A DNA stretch of 64,000 nucleotides from Arthrobacter_B sp038069765. Its GTDB lineage: Bacteria; Actinomycetota; Actinomycetes; Actinomycetales; Micrococcaceae. The stretch spans positions 62,001 through 126,000 of the forward strand of contig NZ_JBBPFS010000006.1 in assembly GCF_038069765.1 (NCBI RefSeq), written 5' to 3'. Below the pieces are notes generated by a model that was not told the origin of the DNA, did no database searches, and saw only the letters and a program-made list of their open reading frames with translations. The position numbers were made by a program, and so were the translations under genes. Shown one piece after another: positions 36,880 to 45,087 of this stretch. Position 1 is the stretch's first letter. The number at the start of each line of letters is the position of its first letter.

Positions 36880-37853
36880 GGCTGCTCCTTCCGCGCGAGC
36901 GGCTCCGGGCCGGCGGCGGGCTGGTGGGTGAGGGCAAGGAAGGCCTCTTCGAGGCTGGCGGCATGGACTTCAAGGCGGGCAAAGGGAACGTTGTCGCGGA
37001 CCAGCCGGCGCACCGTTTCATCGGCATCCCGGCTCAGCACCGTCACTGAATTTCCCGGTCCGGCCGTGACCCCGGCGCTCTCGGGAAGGGCTGCGAACGA
37101 CGACGGCGGCAGGTCGGTGCGGAAGGACACCTTGCTCACGGAGACATGGCTGCGGATATCATCAACGGTGCCGTCGGCAACGACGGATCCGCCGTTCAGG
37201 ACCACCACCCGCCCGGACAGTGCCTGGATCTCCTCGAGGTAGTGGCTGGTGACCAGCAGTGTTCCGCCGTCCCGGCGGTACTGGCCCAGACGTTCCCAGA
37301 GATTCTCCCGGGCCTCCACGTCCAGGCCCGTGGTGGGCTCGTCCAGGATCACCAGCCGGGGCCGGCCCACCAGTGCCAGCGCCACCATGAGCCGGCGCTG
37401 CTGTCCGCCGGAGAGCCCGCCGCACTGCTTGGCTGCCATGTCGGAGAGCCCGAAGTCAGCCAGCAGCTCGGGGGTGGGCACCGGGTCCGGGTAGTGGGCG
37501 GCAACAAAGTCGACGGTCTCGCGGACCCGCAGGGTGGGCGGAACCGAGGTGGCCTGGGGCGTGGTCCCGAGTTCCCGCCGTGCCGCCGGATCCCGCGGGC
37601 TGCGGCCGAAGAGTTCCACCGTCCCGGCGTCGGGGGTCCGGGTGCCGCACAGCAGGTTCAGCAGGGTGGATTTGCCGGCACCGTTGGGGCCGAGCAGCCC
37701 GAGGGCCTCACCGGCGCGGATGGAAAGGCTCACCCCGTTCAGGGCCGGTTTCCCTGCGTAGTTTTTCCTCACGGAGGAGGCCGCTGCGAGCACGTCAGCC
37801 TGACGTTCGGGGGGAACTCTCTCAGCGGTGACGGGACTCGGGTTCACACTCAT
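36876..37853 (-). CDS. ABC-2 type exporter ATPase
   Basis: 325 residues. Walker A GPNGAGKST (about 54-62), Q-loop TPQATSVPPTL, signature LSGGQQRRLMVALAL, Walker B LVILDEPTTGLD and switch TSHYLEEIQ identify a CcmA/DrrA-like exporter ATPase. The C-terminal ~90 residues form the regulatory domain common in this group. GGAGG four bases before the ATG. It follows the regulator gene by 35 bases in one operon: membrane protein, regulator, ATPase, permease. Confidence 0.9.
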   Translation of the reverse strand: MSVNPSPVTAERVPPERQADVLAAASSVRKNYAGKPALNGVSLSIRAGEALGLLGPNGAGKSTLLNLLCGTRTPDAGTVELFGRSPRDPAARRELGTTPQATSVPPTLRVRETVDFVAAHYPDPVPTPELLADFGLSDMAAKQCGGLSGGQQRRLMVALALVGRPRLVILDEPTTGLDVEARENLWERLGQYRRDGGTLLVTSHYLEEIQALSGRVVVLNGGSVVADGTVDDIRSHVSVSKVSFRTDLPPSSFAALPESAGVTAGPGNSVTVLSRDADETVRRLVRDNVPFARLEVHAASLEEAFLALTHQPAAGPEPLARKEQP

Positions 37854-37888
37854 GCTGCCTCCAGGAAACGGGTTCGGCGGGACGACGG

Positions 37889-38230
37889 TCAGTGCGGCTG
37901 CGGTTCTTCGGCGCGGGTCCGGGGGGCGCCCTCGGGCACCGGCCCCGCGAGGAGGTCCCTCAGCGCCTTGCGGTACTGCGCGTAGGCGAGCTTCCCTTCG
38001 GCGCTGATGCCCACATAGGTGGCGGGGGAGCGGCCCTCGATGGTCTTGGTGATTTCGATGTAGCCGGCATCCTCGAGCTTGCGCAAATGGGTGGAAAGAT
38101 TGCCCGCCGTCATGTCCAGCATGGCGCGCAGCTTGGTGAACGCGATGCGGTTTCGTTCGCCCACCTCGTTCAATGTGGTCAGGGCCCGAAGCCGCGATTC
38201 GGCGTGGATGACCGGATCCAGTTCAGGCAC
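37889..38230 (-). CDS. Winged-helix transcriptional regulator
   Basis: 113 residues, a single winged-helix domain of the HTH_34/ArsR-like type: LTTLNEVGERNRIAFTKLRAMLDMTAGNLSTHLRKLEDAGYIEITKTIEGRSPATYVGIS. GTG start overlapping the end of the preceding membrane gene by eight bases. Members often regulate the exporter operon that encodes them. Repeated TGCAAA elements at 38965-39001 upstream of this operon are the likely binding site. The ligand is unknown. Confidence 0.88.
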   Translation of the reverse strand: MPELDPVIHAESRLRALTTLNEVGERNRIAFTKLRAMLDMTAGNLSTHLRKLEDAGYIEITKTIEGRSPATYVGISAEGKLAYAQYRKALRDLLAGPVPEGAPRTRAEEPQPH

Positions 38231-38927
38231 GGGGAACCCCCGATGCCCGGCTCCGGGTGCCGAGATATTCGGCGAGGGAGCCTGCGAGCATGCCCCCGGA
38301 ACCCAGGTAGAGATTGACGGTCAGGAAATGATCCGGCCCGGAGAGGAGCGCGGCCGCGGTGACCGCCAGCAGCCACAATCCGAGCCAGCACTGGCGGGGA
38401 TCGTTGTAGACGGTGCCGCCGGAAATGTAGAGCAGGCCGACAATCAGCACCGCGCTCGAATTGATCAGCATGCCCCGCAGCCAGAAATCGTCCACCGCCC
38501 GGCCGATGCTCATGCTGAGGATGCCCATGACGAGGAACCCCAGGATCCATGAAGCACCGTACATTCCGGCCTGGAAGGCGCTGTGCCCCCTGATGCCCAG
38601 AGCGGCCCGGATCGACACGGCCACTGTGGCAGCGGTGGCAATCAGCAGCGCCGCGCCCAGCACGATGAGGGCGGAGGCCGGCTCGAGCGGAAGCCACCCG
38701 CGCCTGCTGCCGTCCAGCGCACCGTACCCGGTGAGCCACGCCAGCCCCCACAGCAGGTAGATCAGGGCCGCGTTGCCGGTCAGCTGCCTGCGGGTGGAGC
38801 GTTCCGCGTTCTCCACGATGGCCAGGGCCGCCCCCGGGTCCAGCGGCCGGTCCGGGGCAGGCGTGTCCATGCGCCCGCCCGCGGGAGATCCGCCGTCGTG
38901 GTGCAGGCCCGCTGACTGTCGTTCCAT
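38223..38927 (-). CDS. Membrane protein of the exporter operon
   Basis: 234 residues from the ATG at 38927, chosen for GGAGG five bases upstream. After a hydrophilic N-terminal ~60 residues (RPLDPGAALAIVENAERSTRRQL) come about six helices. I do not recognise a named family. Such proteins are often paired with a small winged-helix regulator in actinobacteria. First gene of the exporter operon, probably autoregulated through the repeats just upstream. Confidence 0.75.
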   Translation of the reverse strand: MERQSAGLHHDGGSPAGGRMDTPAPDRPLDPGAALAIVENAERSTRRQLTGNAALIYLLWGLAWLTGYGALDGSRRGWLPLEPASALIVLGAALLIATAATVAVSIRAALGIRGHSAFQAGMYGASWILGFLVMGILSMSIGRAVDDFWLRGMLINSSAVLIVGLLYISGGTVYNDPRQCWLGLWLLAVTAAALLSGPDHFLTVNLYLGSGGMLAGSLAEYLGTRSRASGVPRA

Positions 38928-38964
38928 GCTGTCCTCCGGAAGAGATCCGGCCGGCTTTGCGCCG

Positions 38965-39001
38965 GTTGCAAAGCAGTTTGCATCACAAACCCGTTTGCAA
39001 C
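38965..39001 (-). promoter_or_regulatory. Putative operator with TTGCAAA repeats
   Basis: TGCAAA-GCAG-TTTGCA (38967-38982) is an inverted repeat. GTTGCAAA (38965-38972) also pairs with TTTGCAAC (38994-39001) as outer arms. The three half-sites lie 38-74 bases before the operon's first ATG, where a winged-helix regulator would repress. Confidence 0.7.
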
Positions 39002-39036
39002 AAGAGGGTTTTGGAACTTTTCCGGGCACCGCACGC

Positions 39037-39708
39037 TCAGCGCAGGCGGCGGGCTTTCAGGATGACGTCTTCGGTATGGTGCGCGCCGGCGCCGGCGGCA
39101 ACGTGCCGGGGACGGATTTCGTCAACTTCGATCCGCCAGTTCCCCTCAAGGAGTGCGCGGATTTCCGCCAGGCCCACATATTCGTCGAGATTCATGCCGC
39201 GGGCCTTGGCCTCGGCGGCGGTCGGCAGCGGGTGGTGCACGGCCAGGAGCAGACCGCCGGGAGCCACCGCGTCCAGGAGTGCGTGTTCCGCGAGGTTCTC
39301 CGGCGTGCGCAGCAGCGCCGGGTACTGTGCGGAGACCAGGTCAAAGGACCCGGCCGGCAGGGCCGCTTCGACCAGGCCCGAATGCAGCCACGTCACGCGG
39401 AGCCCGCGCGCTTCGGCCTCGCGGGCGGCCCGGTCCAGCGCCACCCGGGAAACATCCAGCGCCGTGACGTTCCAGCCCTGTTCCGCCAGCCACAGGGCGT
39501 CGGCGCCTTCACCGCAGCCAACGTCCAGGACCCGCCCGGGCTCAAGCCCGTCCACCTCATGGACAAGTGCGCCGTTGGGCTGTCCGCTCCACAGGCTTTT
39601 CATCTCCGCGTAGCGCCGGTCCCAAAAGTCTTCGATTCCGCCGGAGGGCTCTCGGGTGTGGGCGGGGGACTGCTGCGCATCACGCGTGCTGCCGTCATTT
39701 CTCTCCAT
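39037..39708 (-). CDS. SAM-dependent methyltransferase
   Basis: 223 residues from the ATG at 39708. A longer reading begins with TTG at 39765. IEDFWDRRYAEM precedes motif I VLDVGCGEGADALWLAEQGW. ALDVSRVALDRAA and FDLVSAQYPALL follow. The pattern resembles small class I methyltransferases of the tellurite-resistance/thiopurine type (TehB-like). Substrate unknown. No clear ribosome binding site. Divergent from the MOSC gene. Confidence 0.83.
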   Translation of the reverse strand: MERNDGSTRDAQQSPAHTREPSGGIEDFWDRRYAEMKSLWSGQPNGALVHEVDGLEPGRVLDVGCGEGADALWLAEQGWNVTALDVSRVALDRAAREAEARGLRVTWLHSGLVEAALPAGSFDLVSAQYPALLRTPENLAEHALLDAVAPGGLLLAVHHPLPTAAEAKARGMNLDEYVGLAEIRALLEGNWRIEVDEIRPRHVAAGAGAHHTEDVILKARRLR

Positions 39709-39800
39709 GGAAAAAGCATGCCGCCCCGGGCCGTTTGCAGCCAAGCTGTTTTGCTGAACCGGCAACCCGCGGATCCCGGCCCGTGTGAAAGAATGCCGGA

Positions 39801-40523
39801 ATGCCGCATGAGGGAACGCCGATAGGCACGGTCCAAGCGCTTTACCGCTACCCGGTCAAATCAACCGCAGGCCAGGCGGTGCGCAGCTGCGCCGTGACCG
39901 GCCGGGGACTGCTGCATGACCGCGGATGGGCCGTGTATACCGACGACGGCGGCATCGCCAGCGGCAAGCGGACTCAGCGCTTCCGCCCGGTCCCGGGCCT
40001 GATGCAGTGGTCCTCCCTGGTGGAAGATGACTGCGGAGAACCGCTGCTCGTAAGTCCTGAAGGGCTCCGTTTCGCGGCGGGCGACCCCGCCGCATCCGGG
40101 GCCCTCAGCGAAGCCTTTGGCCGTTCACTGGAGCTGCGGCCCGAAACCACGGTCCAGCACCACGACGAGACGCCCCTGCACCTTCTCACGACGTCCTCGC
40201 TGGCAGCACTCGGGAACCTCACCGGCGCCGCGGTGGACGAGCGCCGGTTCCGCGCCAACATCATTCTCAACACCGGGGCCCAGCCGGCGTTCTGCGAGGA
40301 CGGCTGGGCCGGGGCCGAACTGGCCCTGGGGAATGAGGTTGTCCTCCGGCTGGGACCGGGGATGCCCCGCTGCGTGATGATCGATCAGGCCCAGGCAGGA
40401 GTCACCGAAGGCGGCAAAACCCTGAAGCTGCTCGGCCTGCACCACCGCACGGAATTCGGCCTGCAGGCGTATGTGCAGCGGGCCGGGACGGTGCGGGCCG
40501 GAGATGCGGTCTCCCTTCGCTGA
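39801..40523 (+). CDS. MOSC-domain protein
   Basis: 240 residues. The MOSC N-terminal beta-barrel (YRYPVKSTAGQAVRSCAVTGRGLLHDRGWAVYTDDG) is followed by the MOSC domain with FRANIILNT and a conserved Cys in GPGMPRCVMIDQAQAG. This Cys corresponds to the sulphur-carrying or molybdenum-ligand Cys of the family (mARC, YcbX). Possible role: reduction of N-hydroxylated compounds using molybdenum cofactor. A molybdopterin oxidoreductase gene lies at the window end. Confidence 0.88.
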   Translation: MPHEGTPIGTVQALYRYPVKSTAGQAVRSCAVTGRGLLHDRGWAVYTDDGGIASGKRTQRFRPVPGLMQWSSLVEDDCGEPLLVSPEGLRFAAGDPAASGALSEAFGRSLELRPETTVQHHDETPLHLLTTSSLAALGNLTGAAVDERRFRANIILNTGAQPAFCEDGWAGAELALGNEVVLRLGPGMPRCVMIDQAQAGVTEGGKTLKLLGLHHRTEFGLQAYVQRAGTVRAGDAVSLR

Positions 40524-40547
40524 CCGCCCTGCTCTGTCCTCCCTGCC

Positions 40548-41540
40548 TTAGAGCCGGGAATCCGCTTCCGGACGCAGCCGGATGAGCCGCTGCGGGCCGT
40601 CCTCGTCCAGCTCCACCAGATCCCCGTGCGAAGACAGGAAATCGGTAAAGGACCGGAAACCGAGCGGCTTCTCGTTAAAGGACGGGTCCATGCGCCGCAT
40701 CTGGTTCTTCACGGTGCCCGTGTTGAGCCACTCGTCGGCGTCGCCCTTGGCATGGCCGATCTTCAGTGCCCGCACCAGGAGTTCCGTGGCGAGGGTCCGG
40801 GGATCGATGTCTTCCGCAGTATCCGGTTCTTCGAACGGGGCATCCCCGGTGTGGGAGAACATGGGAACCACGGTCAGCTTCCGCGCGGTGTCCGGAGCCT
40901 GGTCCTGCGCAGCGGCTGCAGTGCCCCTGGCCTCGGTGGAGGCCGGAGCAGTCTCGCTTGCCTTCACAACGCCGGGCAGCGAGTCATAGTCTTCGAACTC
41001 GTCGCACGCAGCGGCCAGGGAGGTGCTTGTCGATCCGGCGACGCCGATGCCCACGACGAAGCGGCCCAGGCGCTTGGATTTCTGGGCGAGGGCAATGTAG
41101 TCGCTGTCGCCGGCCACAATGATGACGTGGGTCAGGTCCGGCAGCCGGAAAAGGTCTTCGACGACGTCCACGGCGAGGCGGATGTCCGCCCCGTTCTTGG
41201 TTCCCCGGGTGGTGGTCGTGAAGAGCTGGGTGAGGTCGACGGCCCGGGACATCAACTGGCGCTGGTAGCTGGCGTTCACCGGCACCGACCAGTCGGCGTA
41301 CGCGCGGTTGACCACCAGCGTGCCGAATGAGGCGGCGAAGTCGATGATGGCGTTGAAGTCCACCGTCGCCGCGGTCAGCTTGGCTGCCACCTCGGGATCG
41401 GCGTCACGGCTCAGCCGGTCAAAATTGCGGATGCCGTCGCGCTGGAAGGCGTTGCGGCCGTGCAGCTGCTGGTAGCGGGAAATGACAATGTTGTCGAAGT
41501 CGATGTAGAGGCCGACGCGGGCGTCGTTGGGTTCATTCAT
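40548..41540 (-). CDS. NYN-domain ribonuclease-like protein with C-terminal LOTUS/OST-HTH domain
   Basis: 330 residues. The NYN (PIN-like) domain occupies about 8-185: acidic residues in GLYIDFDNI (D14, D16), VDVVEDLF and VIIVAGDSDYIALAQ form the expected metal site. After a disordered linker (~185-245) a winged-helix domain (DPRTLATELLVRALKIGHAKGDADEWLNTGTVKNQMRRMDPSFNEKPLGFRSFTDFL) matches OST-HTH/LOTUS modules that bind RNA. Probably acts on RNA; targets unknown. Begins five bases after the trmB stop, so they likely share a transcript. Confidence 0.87.
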   Translation of the reverse strand: MNEPNDARVGLYIDFDNIVISRYQQLHGRNAFQRDGIRNFDRLSRDADPEVAAKLTAATVDFNAIIDFAASFGTLVVNRAYADWSVPVNASYQRQLMSRAVDLTQLFTTTTRGTKNGADIRLAVDVVEDLFRLPDLTHVIIVAGDSDYIALAQKSKRLGRFVVGIGVAGSTSTSLAAACDEFEDYDSLPGVVKASETAPASTEARGTAAAAQDQAPDTARKLTVVPMFSHTGDAPFEEPDTAEDIDPRTLATELLVRALKIGHAKGDADEWLNTGTVKNQMRRMDPSFNEKPLGFRSFTDFLSSHGDLVELDEDGPQRLIRLRPEADSRL

Positions 41541-41545
41541 GGAAC

Positions 41546-42463
41546 TTAGGCCTTGCGGTAGGTGAGATCGAAAATCAGGCGGCCTGCCTGGTGGGCTTTG
41601 TTCTCAAAGCTGGTCAGGATGCGGCCGTCAAAGCGCGGTGCCCAGCCGCCGCGGGTGTCGACGTCGTTCACGGGCGCCTTCTTTTCCAGGCCTTCCCGGT
41701 TCACCCGGGTCAGCGGGCTGTCCTCGCCGGCGCGCTCCCCGGCGTGCAGGTTGACGAACGCCCCGGAGGCGTCCAGGACCTCGCGCATCTGCACTGCATA
41801 ATCGGACCAGTCGGTGGCGAGGCGCCAGAGACCGCCGGGCACCAGCACCCGCGCAACCAGTTCGGCGAATTCTTCCTTGACCATGCGGCGCTTGTGGTGG
41901 CGGGTCTTGTGCCAGGGATCGGGGAAGAAGACCCAGACTTCGTCCACGGACCCGGCGGGAAGCATGGTGGTCAGGACCTCGGGGGCGTTTGCCTGGACCA
42001 CGCGGACGTTGCTCAGTTCCTTCTGCCCGATGCGCTGCAGGGTCTGGGCGAGGCCGGGAAGATACACCTCAACGGCAAGGTAGTTTTTGTCCGGATTCTG
42101 CTCGGCGGCATGAGTTACCGCTTCCCCCAGCCCCGAACCGATTTCCACGATCAGGGGAGCAGTCCGGCCAAACTCGGCAGCGGCGTCGAACACGTACTCC
42201 GGATCAACGGACGTGTCAGCTTCGGCCCGGGGGACGTCAATGACGAACTGATCGGAGAGCTCATCCCATGCCTGCTGGCGGCGTCCCTGGAGGCGGGAGC
42301 CGCGGCGGACAAACGACACCGGTGAGCGGAAGTGCCGGGGATCGCCGGTTTCGCCGGTTTCACCGGTTTCGTTCCCGTGCTCCGGGGCAGCGGGTTCCGG
42401 AAATTCGGGATCCGCAGCGTTCTGGGAGCCGGCGTCGGGCAGGGCTGGTTCAGTAGTCATCAC
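41546..42463 (-). CDS. trmB: tRNA (guanine-N7-)-methyltransferase
   Basis: 305 residues, SAM-dependent, makes m7G46 in tRNA. Motifs: EIGSGLGEAVTHAAEQNPDKNYLAVEVY, VWVFFPDPWHKTRHHKRRMV (the PDPWxKxRHxKRR signature), and TDWSDYAVQMREVLD. The N-terminal ~65 residues are acidic and Gly/Glu/Thr-rich with tandem GETGETGETG. Start is GTG at 42463 or ATG at 42460; neither has a clear Shine-Dalgarno sequence. Confidence 0.95.
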   Translation of the reverse strand: MMTTEPALPDAGSQNAADPEFPEPAAPEHGNETGETGETGDPRHFRSPVSFVRRGSRLQGRRQQAWDELSDQFVIDVPRAEADTSVDPEYVFDAAAEFGRTAPLIVEIGSGLGEAVTHAAEQNPDKNYLAVEVYLPGLAQTLQRIGQKELSNVRVVQANAPEVLTTMLPAGSVDEVWVFFPDPWHKTRHHKRRMVKEEFAELVARVLVPGGLWRLATDWSDYAVQMREVLDASGAFVNLHAGERAGEDSPLTRVNREGLEKKAPVNDVDTRGGWAPRFDGRILTSFENKAHQAGRLIFDLTYRKA

Positions 42464-42563
42464 TGTTAATGCTATCGGCTGGGACGGGGGCCGGTTTCCA
42501 GCCGCTCGGCGCTGTTCCGGCGCTGTCCCGGCGCCGTCCCGGGGGTGCCTGCGGACCCGCCGA

Positions 42564-42783
42564 TTAGGAAACTGGGGGCAATCCGGTAAACTGGACGAAG
42601 TTGTTGTGTCTGCCGCGCCTCAAAGCCGCGTGTGTAAGCAGCACAACCTGCGTCGATGAACGCTTTCTTTTGTCCCGCTGGCCCTTATCCGGCCAAGCCC
42701 TGGACACTGTCTGACTTTTCTTCGGCGAACCCCCGGCGCCATACGGTTTTGGGGACCACTTACCGAAAGTTGCCTGTCTTTTA
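42564..42783 (+). promoter_or_regulatory. Promoter and long structured leader of the DEAD-box helicase gene
   Basis: A possible promoter has TTAGGA (42564-42569), 17-base spacer and TAAACT (42587-42592). Transcription from it would give a leader of about 185 bases. A stem pairs GTTGTG-CTGC (42603-42613, one bulge) with GCAG-CACAAC (42638-42647). No Shine-Dalgarno sequence precedes the helicase ATG. Long leaders are common before cold-inducible helicase genes. The rest of the gap back to trmB (42464-42563) shows nothing else. Confidence 0.5.
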
Positions 42784-42784
42784 A
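42656..42784 (+). CDS. Possible 42-codon leader peptide of the helicase gene
   Basis: An ATG at 42656 opens a 42-codon frame that ends in TAA sharing its last base with the helicase ATG (TAATG). The peptide (MNAFFCPAGPYPAKPW at its start) has no recognised domain. GC at third positions is lower than in neighbouring genes, and no good ribosome binding site precedes it, so it may not be translated. If it is, the coupling would explain why the helicase lacks its own ribosome binding site. Confidence 0.35.
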   Translation: MNAFFCPAGPYPAKPWTLSDFSSANPRRHTVLGTTYRKLPVF

Positions 42785-44409
42785 TGACTACTTTTGCTGC
42801 CCTTGGTGTACCCAAGGTCCTCGTTTCCTCCCTCTCCGCTTCCGGAATTGACGAAGCATTCCCGATTCAGGTTGAAACACTTCCCGACACCCTCAAGGGC
42901 CGCGATGTGCTGGGCCGCGGCCGCACCGGCTCGGGCAAGACGCTTGCATTCTCGCTGCCGCTCGTCGCCCGGCTGGCTGAAGCCGAAGCAGGCTACCGCC
43001 GCCGTCCGAACCGTCCGCTGGGCCTGGTCCTGGCACCCACCCGCGAACTGGCCACACAGATCAACAACGTGATTGAGCCGCTCGCCAAGGAAATGGGCCT
43101 GGTCACCACGGTGATCTACGGCGGCGTTTCCCAGCAGCGCCAGGAAAAGGCGCTGAAGGCGGGCGTTGACATTGTCATTGCCTGCCCGGGCCGCCTGGAA
43201 GACCTGATGAAGCAGAAGGTCATCAGCCTGGAATCCGTTGAAATCACTGTGCTCGATGAAGCCGACCACATGGCTGATCTCGGATTCCTGCCGGTAGTCC
43301 AGCGGCTGCTGGACCGCACCCCGGAAAAGGGCCAGCGGATGCTGTTCTCCGCAACGCTGGACAACGGCGTGGACAAGCTTGTCCGCCGCTACCTGTCCAA
43401 CCCGCTGACGCACTCCGTGGATGATCCGCAGGCCGCGGTCACCACCATGGAGCACCACGTTCTGCTCGTCCAGGACCAGACGGCAAAGAAACTGCTGGTC
43501 AAGGAACTGGCCTCGGGCCAGGGCCGGCGCATCATGTTCATGCGCACCAAGCACCACGCACGCAAGATGGCCAAGTTCCTGACGGACAGCGGCATCCCGA
43601 CCGTTGACCTGCACGGCAACCTGTCGCAGAACGCCCGTGACCGGAACCTGGCGGAATTCTCCTCCGGTGACGTGCGCGTGCTCGTTGCCACCGACGTCGC
43701 CGCCCGCGGCGTCCACGTGGACGACGTGGAGCTGGTTGTCCACATCGATCCCCCCACGGAGCACAAGGCCTACCTGCACCGCTCAGGCCGTACGGCCCGT
43801 GCCGGGTCCAGCGGAACCGTGGTCACGCTGACCCTGCCGGAGCAGAAGAGCGAAGTGTCCAAGCTGATGAAGGCTGCCGGCGTGGACGTTTCGATCGAGA
43901 AGGTCTCGCACAACTCCCCGTCCATTGCCAAGCTGATCGGCGACCGCGCCGCTGCTGTGGAGCCGCATGTGCGCGCCGCCCAGCTCGCGTCGAAGTCGCC
44001 CCAGCAGGGCGGCGGCCGGTCCACCGGTGCCAACGCACAGCGCAAGCGCGCCGCCCGCTCCACCACCGCACCCCGTGCCGGCGGCCGGGGCGGATCCGGC
44101 GGACGCGGCCGTGTCTCCGCTGACCGCACGGAACGCAGCGACCGCAGCGAACGCAACGACTTCACTCCCGATGCGCCCCGCGCCGGCCGGTCGCAGGACG
44201 GACGCCGCGGTGCCGCTGCTGCTTCCACCGCTTCGGGCCGCAACCGCCGTCCGGCCACCGGCCAGCGCGCCGGTGACGTGGCTCCCGCCGGCGGCGGCCG
44301 GCCGGCTGCTTCCCGCAGCCAGGCACCAACGGGCGCAGGCCGTCCCGCACGCGGTGCCGGCCCCCGCCGCGCAACGGCTCCGGCGTCGAACGAACGCCGT
44401 TCACGCTAG
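42784..44409 (+). CDS. DEAD-box ATP-dependent RNA helicase
   Basis: 541 residues. Q-motif region FPIQVETLP, Walker A GRTGSGKT (46-53), PTREL (85-89), DEAD (158-161), SAT, and C-terminal motifs ARGVHVDD and HRSGRTARAG. Close to the RhlE type. The last ~150 residues are a basic Arg/Gly/Ala-rich, disordered tail that would bind RNA. Likely roles are ribosome assembly or mRNA unwinding at low temperature. Long leader upstream, strong terminator downstream. Confidence 0.93.
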   Translation: MTTFAALGVPKVLVSSLSASGIDEAFPIQVETLPDTLKGRDVLGRGRTGSGKTLAFSLPLVARLAEAEAGYRRRPNRPLGLVLAPTRELATQINNVIEPLAKEMGLVTTVIYGGVSQQRQEKALKAGVDIVIACPGRLEDLMKQKVISLESVEITVLDEADHMADLGFLPVVQRLLDRTPEKGQRMLFSATLDNGVDKLVRRYLSNPLTHSVDDPQAAVTTMEHHVLLVQDQTAKKLLVKELASGQGRRIMFMRTKHHARKMAKFLTDSGIPTVDLHGNLSQNARDRNLAEFSSGDVRVLVATDVAARGVHVDDVELVVHIDPPTEHKAYLHRSGRTARAGSSGTVVTLTLPEQKSEVSKLMKAAGVDVSIEKVSHNSPSIAKLIGDRAAAVEPHVRAAQLASKSPQQGGGRSTGANAQRKRAARSTTAPRAGGRGGSGGRGRVSADRTERSDRSERNDFTPDAPRAGRSQDGRRGAAAASTASGRNRRPATGQRAGDVAPAGGGRPAASRSQAPTGAGRPARGAGPRRATAPASNERRSR

Positions 44410-44424
44410 CCTCTAGCACCAGCC

Positions 44425-44464
44425 AAAAGGCGCCTGCTTCCTTCCGGAAGCAGGCGCCTTTTTT
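44425..44464 (+). terminator. Intrinsic terminator of the helicase gene
   Basis: A perfect 17-bp inverted repeat (44425-44441 and 44446-44462) with loop TTCC and a run of Ts to 44464. A-rich on the other side, so it may also act for the convergent HutD-like gene. Confidence 0.92.
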
Positions 44465-44516
44465 GTTGAGCAGACCGTGGGTTCAGGCCGTCGGCTCACA
44501 CCTTGAGTTCGGTCCG

Positions 44517-45080
44517 TCAGTCCAGGTCATAGAACGAGACGACGGCGGCGAAGCCCCGGCCCACGACAGCAGGCCGCTCGGGCCCGCCAACCACGGTGTC
44601 CAGGGGGCCCAGTGCCGAGGCTGAACCGTCGGCGGCGGTGACGCTTGCCGCGCCGTGCAGCAGCACCACAAACTGTCCCTCGCCAATGGTCTGCGGGTTC
44701 TTCTTGGAGAGCTCGGCGACCAGCACGGAAGCTCCGGTCGAGGCCCGGTCAGCAACGGTGTTCAGCACCGTCACCGGCCCGGTGGGCAGCGCTGCTTCGG
44801 CGGGGGAGTCACCGGAATACCGGAAGGGCCGGAACCTCTCCATCCCGTGCTCAGCGCCGTCAACGGTGAGCACCAGCAGCTCGCCCTCGACCGGCACCGT
44901 GATCCGGTCGCTGCCGGGAAACGGGGTAAAAGCGCCGGGCTTGTCGATGGAGGCAATGCTCAGGCGCCACCCGGTTCCGGAGGACACCTCCTTGACGCGG
45001 CCGTTGTTTTTCCCCCACGGGACAGAGGGGAGATCGGCAAAGCGGATGACCGGGGTGCCGGTGTTCTGGGGACTGCTCAC
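44517..45080 (-). CDS. HutD-like cupin-fold protein
   Basis: 187 residues from the GTG at 45080. The order of VIRFADLPSVPWGKNNGRVKEV, GWRLSIASIDKPGAFTPFPGSDRITVPVEGELLVLTVDG and the later PTGPVTVLNTVADRAS matches the HutD/Ves family, a double-cupin of unknown function sometimes linked to histidine use. No hut genes are near. An in-frame reading upstream to 45260 overlaps the neighbour and is rejected. AAGGA lies four bases before the GTG, over the stop of the upstream gene, so translation is coupled. Confidence 0.82.
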   Translation of the reverse strand: MSSPQNTGTPVIRFADLPSVPWGKNNGRVKEVSSGTGWRLSIASIDKPGAFTPFPGSDRITVPVEGELLVLTVDGAEHGMERFRPFRYSGDSPAEAALPTGPVTVLNTVADRASTGASVLVAELSKKNPQTIGEGQFVVLLHGAASVTAADGSASALGPLDTVVGGPERPAVVGRGFAAVVSFYDLD

Positions 45081-45087
45081 GGTGTCC

